From an uncultured Prevotellaceae bacterium (GTDB taxonomy: Bacteria; Bacteroidota; Bacteroidia; Bacteroidales; Bacteroidaceae), in contig CALCEL010000082.1 in NCBI GenBank assembly GCA_937900485.1, positions 1 through 64,000 on the forward strand: a DNA stretch of 64,000 nt, read 5' to 3'. How positions within the stretch are numbered: the first letter of the stretch is position 1; each line of letters begins with the position of its first letter. Both the position numbers and the translations under genes were made by a program. This document shows positions 53,525 to 62,867 of the stretch, in pieces. The notes under the pieces are model-generated. The model made no database searches. It was not told where the DNA came from and saw nothing but the letters and a program-made list of their open reading frames with translations.

Positions 53525-56005
53525 TTAAATATTTGCTATTGACATGATATCAGCGAATACACCGGCGGCAGTAACACTTGCTCCGGCTCCGTATCCTTGT
53601 ATCAGCATCGGATACTGGTTGTAACGCTCTGTGGTTATCATAATAATGTTGTTGCTGCCCTCAAGCCCATAGAAAGGATGATGCTCATCCACCTTCTTCA
53701 GTGACACACTACCCTTTCCGTTCTCCAATGTCGCCACGAAACGCCATCTCATCTTATCTGCCTCGAGTCGCCTTCTCTCTGTTTCAAAACGTTCATCGAC
53801 ACTTGGAAGGTTCTTCCAAAAATCGTCCAAGGTTCCATCAAAGAATGACTGTGGTATAATCAGTTCCTTAGACACATCCTCCTGACTCAGTCTGTAGCCT
53901 GCCTCACGTGAAAGAATGACGAGTTTTCTGATCACATCCTGTCCGCTCAAGTCAACACGAGGGTCTGGCTCGGCATATCCTTCTTCCTTTGATAGCCTCA
54001 CAGTCTCTGAGAAAGGAACGTCCTTCGAGATCTTGTTGAAGATATAGTTGAGTGTACCGCTGAGCACCGCCTCAATCTTAACAATCTTATCACCAGAGTT
54101 ACACAAGTCGTTGATAGTATTGATGATAGGCAATCCAGCACCCACGTTTGTCTCAAAAAGGAACTTCACACCTCTCTGACGAGCCGTGGTCTTCAAGGCT
54201 ATGTAGTTATCAAAATCACCTGACGCTGCAATCTTATTGGCTGCCACAACAGATATATTGTGCATGAGGAAGTCATGATAAAGCTGAGGGACCTCATCAC
54301 TGGCAGTACAGTCAACAAACACGCTGTTGAAGATATTCATACCAATAACCTCATCCTTGAGACGCTGAGTGTTGCTAACATCTGACGTCTTTATGAACTC
54401 CCTAAGTTTATTGATTGAGAAGTCATGCCCGTCAGAGAAAACAGTGAGGTCGATGCCGTTTCTGTCAAACGTGGCATTATGTCCACTGGCTATACCGACC
54501 ACGTTAATCTTCAGGTTACGCTCTTTCATCAGTTTCTTCTGCTGTCCCGCTATCTGTTCCAAAAGACTACCTCCAACAGTTCCTATTCCACAGATGAACA
54601 CGTTCAGTACTTGATACTCTGAAAGAAAGAACGAGTCATGTATGACGTTGAGACTCTTCCTTAGTGATTTCTTCTCAACCACGAACGAGATGTTCGTCTC
54701 ACTGGCTCCCTGTGCGCAAGCTATAACGCTTATACCATTACGTCCTAACGTACCGAACAACTTACCTGCAATACCTGGCGTGTGTTTCATATTCTCACCA
54801 ACAATGGCAATCGTGGCAAGGTCACGTTCAAGCTTCATCTTGAACATCGCACCCAATTCAATCTCTTTGGCAAACTCTCCATTGAGTACCTCGCACGCCG
54901 CATCGGCGTCCTCATTACGTACTCCGATGGAAGTGCTGTTCTCCGATGAAGCCTGACTGACGAGGAACACACTAATTCCGTTCGCCGCCAACGCCGTGAA
55001 AATACGCTGGTTGACGCCTATCACACCAACCATGGAGAGGCCACTAACAGTAATCAGACTTGTGTCATTAATGCTTGAGATACCTTTAATGGCTCTGGCA
55101 GACTTGTCACTGTCAGCTGTGATAATAGTACCACGATCCTCTGGATGGAACGTATTCTTGATTAGTATAGGTATATTCTTAACATACACAGGATATATTG
55201 TTGGTGGATAGACAACTTTGGCGCCGAAATTACAAAGTTCGGTGGCCTCTACGTACGACAACTGATCGATAGGATAAGCCGTATTAATAACACGAGGGTC
55301 AGCCGTCATGAATCCACTCACATCAGTCCATATCTCTAACACCTTAGCGTCAAGGGTGGCGGCAAGAATGGCTGCTGTATAGTCCGAACCTCCTCTGCCA
55401 AGATTAGTGATCTCCGACGTATTAGCATCCGTGGAAATGAATCCTCCGGTCAGACACACCTTATGGCCAGCCTTGCCACTGACGAAATCAGCGAATGCCT
55501 GTTTTATGAGCGGAGTGGAGACGCTGTTACTGAAGAAGTTCTTACCATGCTTTTTCTTCGTCTTGATAAACTCAAGTGAATTGTACCACTTAGCGCTATC
55601 TATAAGAGTCGCTACTATATTGCTGGAAATACGCTCACCGAATGAGACTATGGTGTTACCAGTCTTCTCGCTAAGGTCACCTATCAAAAACACTCCCTGA
55701 TAAATTCCTTTGAGTTGCTCGAGCAAATCGTCAACGGTATCAGTGAGAGTCTTACGTTTAGCAGGGTCGGTGATGATCGCGTCTATCATGGCATGATGAC
55801 GGTCTACCATCTCGGTATATGAGGTGAGGTATGCGGTGTCACCGGTGACAGCAAGCTTTGATGTAGCTATGAGTTTATCTGTTATGCCACCCAGAGCTGA
55901 CACGACTACAACTACAGGCTCGTCGCATGCCTCCACGATTTTCTTCAGATTAAGAATGCTTTCTACGGAACCGACTGAAGTTCCGCCAAATTTCATTACT
56001 TTCAT
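53525..56005 (-). CDS. thrA: Bifunctional aspartokinase/homoserine dehydrogenase
   Basis: This 826-aa fusion carries out steps one and three of the aspartate pathway. The kinase domain (about residues 1-290) begins KVMKFGGTSVGSVESI and has TNLGRGGSDYTAAILAATLDA. Two ACT regulatory domains (about 310-460) include VTVSGLSMVGVIGVNQRIF and IAIVGENMKHTPGIAGKLF. The dehydrogenase domain begins at about 470 with VFICGIGTVGGSLLEQI and has VLSGTLNYIF and EGYAEPDPRVDLSGQDV. It resembles the ThrA-type enzyme. The short leader of about 25 bases leaves no room for a thr attenuator. Confidence 0.96.
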   Translation of the reverse strand: MKVMKFGGTSVGSVESILNLKKIVEACDEPVVVVVSALGGITDKLIATSKLAVTGDTAYLTSYTEMVDRHHAMIDAIITDPAKRKTLTDTVDDLLEQLKGIYQGVFLIGDLSEKTGNTIVSFGERISSNIVATLIDSAKWYNSLEFIKTKKKHGKNFFSNSVSTPLIKQAFADFVSGKAGHKVCLTGGFISTDANTSEITNLGRGGSDYTAAILAATLDAKVLEIWTDVSGFMTADPRVINTAYPIDQLSYVEATELCNFGAKVVYPPTIYPVYVKNIPILIKNTFHPEDRGTIITADSDKSARAIKGISSINDTSLITVSGLSMVGVIGVNQRIFTALAANGISVFLVSQASSENSTSIGVRNEDADAACEVLNGEFAKEIELGAMFKMKLERDLATIAIVGENMKHTPGIAGKLFGTLGRNGISVIACAQGASETNISFVVEKKSLRKSLNVIHDSFFLSEYQVLNVFICGIGTVGGSLLEQIAGQQKKLMKERNLKINVVGIASGHNATFDRNGIDLTVFSDGHDFSINKLREFIKTSDVSNTQRLKDEVIGMNIFNSVFVDCTASDEVPQLYHDFLMHNISVVAANKIAASGDFDNYIALKTTARQRGVKFLFETNVGAGLPIINTINDLCNSGDKIVKIEAVLSGTLNYIFNKISKDVPFSETVRLSKEEGYAEPDPRVDLSGQDVIRKLVILSREAGYRLSQEDVSKELIIPQSFFDGTLDDFWKNLPSVDERFETERRRLEADKMRWRFVATLENGKGSVSLKKVDEHHPFYGLEGSNNIIMITTERYNQYPMLIQGYGAGASVTAAGVFADIMSIANI

Positions 56006-56037
56006 TTTTTAGTTATAACTGTAATTGAACTTGCCCA

Positions 56038-56068
56038 CAAAATTAAGTGTTTTTCATTTACCAACAAA
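56038..56068 (-). promoter_or_regulatory. Promoter of the threonine operon
   Basis: On the minus strand TTTG (56068-56065), exactly 19 bases, then TAATTTTG (56045-56038) is a full match to the Bacteroidota consensus. The thrA ATG is 33 bases further on. Confidence 0.85.
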
Positions 56069-56299
56069 GGTTTTTCCTCTAAATGACAGCCTTACATTAT
56101 GAATTAAAAGTAAACATTATAATTATTGTATTATTTTGTCACGATACCACCACAAAAAGGCTACAGTCTGCAAGCACAACTCTTAAAATACTATCTACAG
56201 TGACATACCGTCTGATTGACACAAATATCATTTCAATTTAAGCCACGTACGAAGAAAGACACACGACTTTACAAGCAAGTTATAACTGACAAGATGATA

Positions 56300-58327
56300 T
56301 CACATTGGATCGACATCATAATAAATTGTAAGTCCGTGTGCAACTGTCTGTGACAACATCTGGTCTCTCACCGAAGATAGACAAGAGCGAACAGCATCTG
56401 TCGGCGCCTTGACATCGACCTTTATCATTATCTTACGTATGTACATCGACTTAATCCTACCTACCGGAGGACTGTCCGGTCCGAGCACTTTGTCGCCAAA
56501 GAATGTCCTCAGCCTCATTGCCATCTCTTCAGACAGATGTTCCAACAGATTATTCTCACGATGACGTAAAAAGACATTGATGAGACGGAAGAAAGGAGGA
56601 TAATTGAACAATTTACGTTCTTGCATCTGATCATAGAACATCCCCCAGAAGTCGTTATTCACAATCTGTCTTATTATATCAGTGTCGGCGCTATGCGTCT
56701 GCAGGATAACCCTACCCTGACGTCCTCTTCTGCCAGCTCGACCAGCCACCTGCGACAAGGTATGGAACGCCCTCTCGTAGCTTCTGAAGTCTGGCTGATT
56801 AAGCATAGTATCAGCGTCCAATATACCAACCACACTCACATTGTCGAAGTCCAATCCCTTCGTCACCATCTGCGTTCCCACAAGCACATCAGCCTGGTGA
56901 TCTGCGAACTGACTTATAATGGTCTCATATGACAATCGTGACCGTGTTGTGTCAAGATCCATACGTAGCACTCTAGCCTCCGGCATCAACGATATCACCA
57001 AATCTTCCACTTTCTCCGTACCCAATCCCTTATTGATGAAACGCTTCTCCTCGCACGCAGGGCACACATCTGGAATGGCATATGTGCGTCCACAATAATG
57101 ACATGTCATCTGATTGCTTTCCTTATGATATGTCAACGAGACATCGCAATGCTCGCACCTCGGCACCCAACCACAGCATTTACACTCGATGAAGTTGGAA
57201 TACCCTCGTCTATTTTGGAACAATATGACCTGTTCACCTGCCGACACTGCGTCACGCATCGCTGTTACAAGTTCATCGGAGAAAGGCCCTTTCATCAGTT
57301 TCTTTCTCCTCAACTCCTTAACATCAACAATTTGTATTTCCGGCAGACGCACATCATTGTATCTCTTCGTCAGCTGCACATAACCATATCGACCTTTTCT
57401 CGCTAAATGGTATACCTCAAAACTCGGTGTGGCAGTACCTAGAAGAACAGAGGCTCCATACATACGAGCAAGCACGAGAGCGGCGTTACGTCCATTGTAG
57501 CGTGGAGCTGGCTCTTGTTGTTTGTAGGAAGTCTCATGCTCCTCATCTACGATGACCAACCCTAAATTGGTAAAAGGCAAGAACACAGACGAACGCACTC
57601 CAAGCACCAACATCGGCGGACGCTCTTCCAGCATACCCTGATACACCCTTACACGTTGAGTATCAGTGAACTTAGAATGATAGACACACATATCACCGCC
57701 AAACACCTTGTTCAATCTATCTGTGATTTGTGTGGTAAGCGCTATCTCCGGGAGCATATACAATACCTGCTTACCCTCGGATATCGTTTTCTTTATCAGT
57801 TTAATGTATATCTCCGTCTTGCCACTGGACGTCACCCCGTGCAGAAGCGTTACATTGTGCGTTGTGAAAGAATCACATATCTCTTCATAAGCCTTCGACT
57901 GAGCCTCAGACAATACGGACGAAGCAATCTGCAACGACAAGTCACCGACAACAGCAGACTTCGTCCTGCGTCTCTTCTTATCCGCTTTCATGGCATCACC
58001 ATCCTTCGGTTTCATTCCTCCCGGCAACGCTGCGTTGAACACCTCACCCACCGAGCAGATATAATAGTCAGCTATCCAACGCCAGAACTCGAACTGTTTG
58101 TCCGTTACCACAGGCTTCTTGTCGAGAAGCGTCACTACAGATTTCACCTCCGCAAAGTCTGGACATCTATCATGTACCTCACACACCACAGCAGTGTATA
58201 CTTTTTTGGGGCCAAACGGCACAACAACACGACACCCCCGCTTAATGTCGTCCTTCATATCCTCAGGAACGGCATAAGTGAAAGTGTCGTGCAGTGGAAG
58301 TGGTAATATGACGTCTGCGTAAAGCAT
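56300..58327 (-). CDS. priA: Primosomal helicase PriA, apparently without the winged-helix domain
   Basis: From the ATG at 58327 this is a 675-aa replication-restart helicase. The 3' DNA-binding domain covers about residues 1-105 (LYADVILPLPLHDTFTYAVP ... ADYYICSVGEVFNAALP). Walker A is LLHGVTSSGKTEIY and Walker B VIVDEEHETSYKQ. The zinc-binding loops are CKCCGWVPRCEHCD and CHYCGRTYAIPDVCPAC. Helicase motifs V and VI follow in GTQMVTKGLDFDNV and QVAGRAGRRGRQGRV. Only about 45 mostly charged residues (MKADKKRRRTKSAV...) separate the first domain from the helicase, where other PriA proteins carry a winged helix of about 70 residues. Confidence 0.94.
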   Translation of the reverse strand: MLYADVILPLPLHDTFTYAVPEDMKDDIKRGCRVVVPFGPKKVYTAVVCEVHDRCPDFAEVKSVVTLLDKKPVVTDKQFEFWRWIADYYICSVGEVFNAALPGGMKPKDGDAMKADKKRRRTKSAVVGDLSLQIASSVLSEAQSKAYEEICDSFTTHNVTLLHGVTSSGKTEIYIKLIKKTISEGKQVLYMLPEIALTTQITDRLNKVFGGDMCVYHSKFTDTQRVRVYQGMLEERPPMLVLGVRSSVFLPFTNLGLVIVDEEHETSYKQQEPAPRYNGRNAALVLARMYGASVLLGTATPSFEVYHLARKGRYGYVQLTKRYNDVRLPEIQIVDVKELRRKKLMKGPFSDELVTAMRDAVSAGEQVILFQNRRGYSNFIECKCCGWVPRCEHCDVSLTYHKESNQMTCHYCGRTYAIPDVCPACEEKRFINKGLGTEKVEDLVISLMPEARVLRMDLDTTRSRLSYETIISQFADHQADVLVGTQMVTKGLDFDNVSVVGILDADTMLNQPDFRSYERAFHTLSQVAGRAGRRGRQGRVILQTHSADTDIIRQIVNNDFWGMFYDQMQERKLFNYPPFFRLINVFLRHRENNLLEHLSEEMAMRLRTFFGDKVLGPDSPPVGRIKSMYIRKIMIKVDVKAPTDAVRSCLSSVRDQMLSQTVAHGLTIYYDVDPM

Positions 58328-58390
58328 CACGACCGCGTTATGTCATATCTTCTTATGTGGCACATCGTCACAGACACGTCCTATCAATCA

Positions 58391-58957
58391 TCAAAAGAGA
58401 TAAGTCAAATGAATCTGATGGTTATGATTCTTAAAGTTTAGGTCTGTCACCTTTGCTGTTGCAGTATTACCGCAAGGGATGTTATAAGTATAACCTAAGC
58501 GTATCTTACTGAGCACAGTAAAACCTCCCCCAATATTCCAGGAGAACTGTGATGAGCGAAGTGTGTACTGAGCAGTGTCGAACACGTCGTTATCACCAAT
58601 ACTCCATGCGAACTGAGGACCTGTAGCGAGATACAAGCTAGCGAGAGAACTAAAACCTATAGTGTATTTTAAGTTGATAGGAAGGTCTATATACTGCATA
58701 GAGGCATCCTCACCGTTTCTCTTCACACTTCTGTTGTCATACAACACAGCGATATCCGCACCAAGACCGGCTAAAGGAATGGTGATATCCATCTGTGGTC
58801 CCAGGAAAAAACCACAACGATTACTTGAACTCACGAGAGACTCATCAAATGACACGTTAGAGATGTTAAGACCAGCCTTTAGGCCAAAATTGATTTGAGC
58901 GTCCGCCGGTAGACAAAGAACCAAGGCGGCAATGAATGACAAAATAATTTTCTTCAT
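58391..58957 (-). CDS. Small outer-membrane beta-barrel protein (PorT-like)
   Basis: From the ATG at 58957 (MKKIILSFIAALVLCLPADAQ) this is a 188-aa exported protein. After the signal peptide comes INFGLKAGLNISNVSFDES, the standard opening of the Bacteroidota outer-membrane beta-barrel families. Alternating strands follow (AVLYDNRSV, YIDLPINLKYTIGF, LYLATGPQFAWSIGD), ending in HLTYLF with a terminal Phe typical of barrel proteins. The function is unknown. It is a single-gene unit divergent from the division cluster. Confidence 0.85.
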   Translation of the reverse strand: MKKIILSFIAALVLCLPADAQINFGLKAGLNISNVSFDESLVSSSNRCGFFLGPQMDITIPLAGLGADIAVLYDNRSVKRNGEDASMQYIDLPINLKYTIGFSSLASLYLATGPQFAWSIGDNDVFDTAQYTLRSSQFSWNIGGGFTVLSKIRLGYTYNIPCGNTATAKVTDLNFKNHNHQIHLTYLF

Positions 58958-59110
58958 TTGAATACTATTTGTTTTTGTTGACGCCGCAAAGGAAAAAAAA
59001 TTATTTGAAACAAGAAAATAAAGTGAGTAAAAACACACTGGAGCCCTACGCTGTTCATAACTTTTTCAAAAAAAAAACATTGAATTCATGGGGATATGTG
59101 GCGGAATGCT

Positions 59111-59118
59111 TATTTTTG
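59111..59118 (+). promoter_or_regulatory. -7 box before rsmH
   Basis: TATTTTTG matches TAnnTTTG and lies 110 bases before rsmH. The leader it would create has no coding frame. In particular no mraZ is present, though mraZ often comes first in this cluster. Confidence 0.5.
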
Positions 59119-59228
59119 CATGATTTTCGGTTTCGGCGAAAGTAAAAGTTATACTTTTAAGCAAGCCGATGTGACACATTGGAAATCAACGTCAGCGTCA
59201 ACGTAGTCGCTGAGGCATTGTTGTAAGA

Positions 59229-60140
59229 ATGGAGGAATCATCAACATATCACATACCGGTATTGCTCAAAGAGAGCGTTGACGGACTAAACATCGGCAAA
59301 GGAGGTGTCTTTGTAGATGTGACGTTCGGTGGCGGAGGACACAGCAGGGAGATTCTGTCACGTCTGGACGATGATGGTCATCTCTACGGATTTGACCAAG
59401 ACAAAGATGCGGAGAAAAACGCAGAGAGCAATCCCAAGTTCACTTTCGTACGATCCAACTTTCGTTTCCTGAAGAATTTCATGACCTACCACGGCGTGTC
59501 CGAGATTGACGGACTGCTTGCCGATCTCGGTGTGTCCTCTCATCATTTCGATGACAAAGACCGTGGTTTCTCATTCCGTTTTGACGGTAAGCTGGACATG
59601 CGCATGAACCAGAGGGCAAGGGTCACAGCCGCAGACATCGTCAACAACTACGACGAGAAGAGACTTGCGGACATATTCTACTTCTACGGAGAGTTGAAAA
59701 ATGCAAGGAAGCTCGCCTCGGTAATCGCCACTGCGCGTAAGAGCAAGAAGATAGAGACCGTGGAAGAGTTCCTCGACGTGGTAAGACCACTGACAGGCAA
59801 AGACCGTGAGAAGAAAGACCTTGCGAAGGTTTTTCAGGCGCTGCGTATCGAGGTCAACGATGAGATGGCGGCGCTGAAGTCCATGCTCAAGTCAGCCACC
59901 GAGCTGCTTAAACCTGGAGGACGACTGGTGGTCATCACCTACCACTCATTGGAGGACCGCATAGTGAAGAACATGATGAAGACAGGTAACACCGAAGGAA
60001 CTGAGGACAAGGATTTCTTCGGACGAAGCAACTCGCCATTCAAGATTATCACAAACAAAGTCATCGTTCCTGACACAGGTGAACAGGAACGTAACCCGCG
60101 TTCCAGAAGCGCTAAACTGCGAATAGCAGAGAAGCTGTGA
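59229..60140 (+). CDS. rsmH: 16S rRNA m4C1402 methyltransferase RsmH (MraW)
   Basis: This 303-aa SAM-dependent enzyme begins with HIPVLLKESVDGLNI and VDVTFGGGGHSREILSRL, the MraW SAM-binding motif. GLLADLGVSSHHFDDKDRGFSFR and DMRMNQ follow. Near the end are TYHSLEDRIVKNMM and NPRSRSAKLRIAEKL. It methylates the ribosomal P-site region. As is usual, it heads the division and cell-wall cluster, with the FtsL-like gene 35 bases downstream. Confidence 0.97.
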   Translation: MEESSTYHIPVLLKESVDGLNIGKGGVFVDVTFGGGGHSREILSRLDDDGHLYGFDQDKDAEKNAESNPKFTFVRSNFRFLKNFMTYHGVSEIDGLLADLGVSSHHFDDKDRGFSFRFDGKLDMRMNQRARVTAADIVNNYDEKRLADIFYFYGELKNARKLASVIATARKSKKIETVEEFLDVVRPLTGKDREKKDLAKVFQALRIEVNDEMAALKSMLKSATELLKPGGRLVVITYHSLEDRIVKNMMKTGNTEGTEDKDFFGRSNSPFKIITNKVIVPDTGEQERNPRSRSAKLRIAEKL

Positions 60141-60175
60141 GATGCAGTGCTTCAACGGACAGACAAGAGACACCG

Positions 60176-60673
60176 ATGAACGAAAATACAGAACATACGG
60201 AAGACAACATGTCACCCGACAACGGGGATGTAATGGAAAGAATCATGGAGGATGACACTGAGGCAGAGAAGAAGGAAGTCATCGACGCCTTGAACAATAT
60301 GGACGAGGACAACGCTGACGACGGAGTGGAGCTGTCTTTCCGCACACTCATCGGAGGTGACATCCTGCAGAGTCGTTTCATGCTCAAGCAGATCGTCTTC
60401 ATTATCTACTGCGCTTTCCTGATGATTCTCTACACCGCAAACCGTTATTACAGCCAGGACGAGGTCATCGAGATTGACAATCTCAGAGAAGCGCTCAGAG
60501 ACGCCAAGTACAACGAGCTGACACAGTCGAGTGAACTGATGAACTACACCAGACAGTCAAACGTGGAGGAGGCTCTCAAGCATACGCCTGACAGTGTGCT
60601 CATCTCCCCGGAGATTGCTCCCTACCTGATAAAGAAAGACAGCGTGGACGATGACGGAGGGTGGTTCTGGTGA
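60176..60673 (+). CDS. FtsL-like cell division protein
   Basis: From the ATG at 60176 (MNENTEHTEDNMSPDNGDVM) this is a 165-aa protein. It has a very acidic cytoplasmic N-terminus, one membrane segment (QIVFIIYCAFLMILYTANRYY) at about residues 75-97, and a short periplasmic helical part (DNLREALRDAKYNELTQSSE). Size, topology and position between rsmH and ftsI are those of the Bacteroidota FtsL-like family, which takes the place of FtsL in the divisome. Its stop overlaps a GTG in the ftsI frame. Confidence 0.85.
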   Translation: MNENTEHTEDNMSPDNGDVMERIMEDDTEAEKKEVIDALNNMDEDNADDGVELSFRTLIGGDILQSRFMLKQIVFIIYCAFLMILYTANRYYSQDEVIEIDNLREALRDAKYNELTQSSELMNYTRQSNVEEALKHTPDSVLISPEIAPYLIKKDSVDDDGGWFW

Positions 60674-60720
60674 GAAACAAGCATAACGATATCCGGAAAA
60701 AAGAATTCCCATACATTGTA

Positions 60721-62853
60721 ATGAAATTTGACAAGTCATACATAAAGACAAGATTCTTGATTATCTACCTCCTGACGGTGGCATTCGCCCTCGTCATCGT
60801 GTATTCGATGGTCAAGAGCATGTTCATGGAACGTGAACAGTGGGAGGCTCTTGCAGCCAAGCTGGAGACTGACACTGTGCCGTTGTCACAGACTCGAGGC
60901 AACCTGTTGTCGGCAGAGGGACAGCTGATGGCGAGCAGTTTGCCTTCGTACAAGCTGTACATCGACTTTCAGTCTGGAGGCGCCGACATAGACACGGCGG
61001 CGATGAGGAAGAAGGTGGAGATGTTTGAGGAAAACATGGACTCCATTTGCGGGGGACTGGCAGAGATTTGTCCTGTCATGACAGCTGGAGAATATGAGAA
61101 ACACATACGAAAGGGATTGAAGAGACGTAGCAGATGGTATGAGCTATGTCCCGGACAGACACTCGACTACATACAATACAACAAGATAAGAGAGCTGCCG
61201 CTCTTCCGCAAAGGACCAAACACCAGCGGACTGGTGGCAGACAAGAGAAACGGACGTAAAAGACCTTTCGGCTCACTCGCCGGAAGAACTCTTGGTGACC
61301 TCTACGCCGCCAAGGACTCCGCAAGGTCGGGCATAGAGCTGGCTTACGACTCACTTCTGAGAGGTAAGCCGGGTATAGCCCACAGAAAAAAGGTGCTCGA
61401 CAGATATCTTAACCTTATCGACATTCCAGCCGAGGACGGATATGACGTGGTGACCACATTGGACGTCAACATGCAGGACATCTGCGAGCATGCGCTAAGG
61501 GAGAAACTCATAGAACTGTCGGCAGACATCGGCGTGGCTGTGCTCATGGAGGTGAAGACAGGAGACATAAAGGCAATAGTCAACCTGCAGCGCTACGATG
61601 ACGGCAACTACTATGAGTCACGCAATTACGCACTGGCATCGCTCATGGAGCCAGGCTCCACATTCAAGACCGCCTCACTCATGGTGGCGATGGATGACGG
61701 GTATGTCAAACCGACAGACATCGTGGACACTGGCGACGGCATAGAGATGATGTACGGAGCCAAGATGAAAGACCACAATTGGAACAGAGGCGGATATGGC
61801 GTAATTGACGTGCCTCACGTACTGATGGTGTCATCCAACATCGGAGTGGCAAAACTCATTGACAAACACTATCACAAGACACCGGAGAAATTCGTGGAGG
61901 GACTGAGAAGAGTGGGAATAGGCACACCGCTGCACCTTCCGTTCATCGGGACAGCGGACCCTCAGATACGTTACCCTGAGAAGGACAGAAGCAACTGGCC
62001 TAACACCACCATACCATGGATGTCAATAGGTTATGAGACACAGATTCCTCCTATATCCACAGTAACCTTCTACAATGCCATAGCCAACAACGGAAAGATG
62101 CTTAAGCCGCGATTCGTAAAGGCCCTCAGTAAAAAGGGTGAAATCGTGGAGACCTTCCCGGTGGAAGTTATCAAGAATAACATCTGCAAAAAACAGACAC
62201 TTCGTGACATACAGACCATACTCAAGAGAGTGGTCTGCGACAAGGACGGACTCGGCAAGCCAGCCGGCAACCCGATATTTAACGTGTCCGGAAAGACCGG
62301 TACGGCACAGATATCTGCGGCTGGAAGATACGGCACAGAACACCTTGTGAGCTTCTGTGGATATTTCCCTTCCGAAAATCCCAAGTACACATGCATCGTG
62401 GCGATAAGACACAACTACTGGATAGCCAGCGGTGGTGGACAGGCCGGAGTAGTATTCTCGAAGATAGCACAGAGAGTATACTCTAAACACGAGACTCGCG
62501 ATTTGATATGCGCCGCCGACTCATCCACGATATTCGTACCTGACGTGAAAAGCGGAGACGTAGAGTCGACAAGACATGTGTTGGAGAGCCTCGGGGTGAA
62601 AGCCTACTGTGACAACGTCAACGACTGGTGCACGTCAGAAATAAAAGGCGGCAGTGTCATACTCACTCAACGCAGCATGTACGAGAACACCATGCCAAAC
62701 GTCAAGGGAATGGGAGCGCGTGACGCCATATACATTCTCGAGAGCAGAGGTCTGACAGCACAGATCAGCGGATGCGGTAAGGTGAGGAGCCAGAGCGTGC
62801 CACCTGGAACTATAGTCAGGAAAGGACGAGTTGTAAGATTATATTTAAAATGA
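60721..62853 (+). CDS. ftsI: Division-specific penicillin-binding protein with PASTA domains (FtsI/PBP2x type)
   Basis: From the ATG at 60721 (MKFDKSYIKTRFLIIYLLTV) this is a 710-aa transpeptidase; a GTG at 60670 sharing GTGA with the previous stop is a credible longer start. It has one membrane anchor, a PBP dimerisation domain (about residues 30-230), and a transpeptidase domain with the SxxK serine in LMEPGSTFKTASL, the SxN in VSSNIG, and SGKTGTAQ. Two PASTA domains end the protein (FVPDVKSGDVESTRHVL and MPNVKGMGARDAIYILESRG). It makes septal peptidoglycan crosslinks. Confidence 0.95.
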   Translation: MKFDKSYIKTRFLIIYLLTVAFALVIVYSMVKSMFMEREQWEALAAKLETDTVPLSQTRGNLLSAEGQLMASSLPSYKLYIDFQSGGADIDTAAMRKKVEMFEENMDSICGGLAEICPVMTAGEYEKHIRKGLKRRSRWYELCPGQTLDYIQYNKIRELPLFRKGPNTSGLVADKRNGRKRPFGSLAGRTLGDLYAAKDSARSGIELAYDSLLRGKPGIAHRKKVLDRYLNLIDIPAEDGYDVVTTLDVNMQDICEHALREKLIELSADIGVAVLMEVKTGDIKAIVNLQRYDDGNYYESRNYALASLMEPGSTFKTASLMVAMDDGYVKPTDIVDTGDGIEMMYGAKMKDHNWNRGGYGVIDVPHVLMVSSNIGVAKLIDKHYHKTPEKFVEGLRRVGIGTPLHLPFIGTADPQIRYPEKDRSNWPNTTIPWMSIGYETQIPPISTVTFYNAIANNGKMLKPRFVKALSKKGEIVETFPVEVIKNNICKKQTLRDIQTILKRVVCDKDGLGKPAGNPIFNVSGKTGTAQISAAGRYGTEHLVSFCGYFPSENPKYTCIVAIRHNYWIASGGGQAGVVFSKIAQRVYSKHETRDLICAADSSTIFVPDVKSGDVESTRHVLESLGVKAYCDNVNDWCTSEIKGGSVILTQRSMYENTMPNVKGMGARDAIYILESRGLTAQISGCGKVRSQSVPPGTIVRKGRVVRLYLK

Positions 62854-62867
62854 TAAAGTGATAAGAT

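Noticed and set aside
56006..56299. Possible thr leader peptide or attenuator before thrA
   Set aside because: The consensus promoter lies only 33 bases from the start codon, so no room remains for a leader peptide and terminator.
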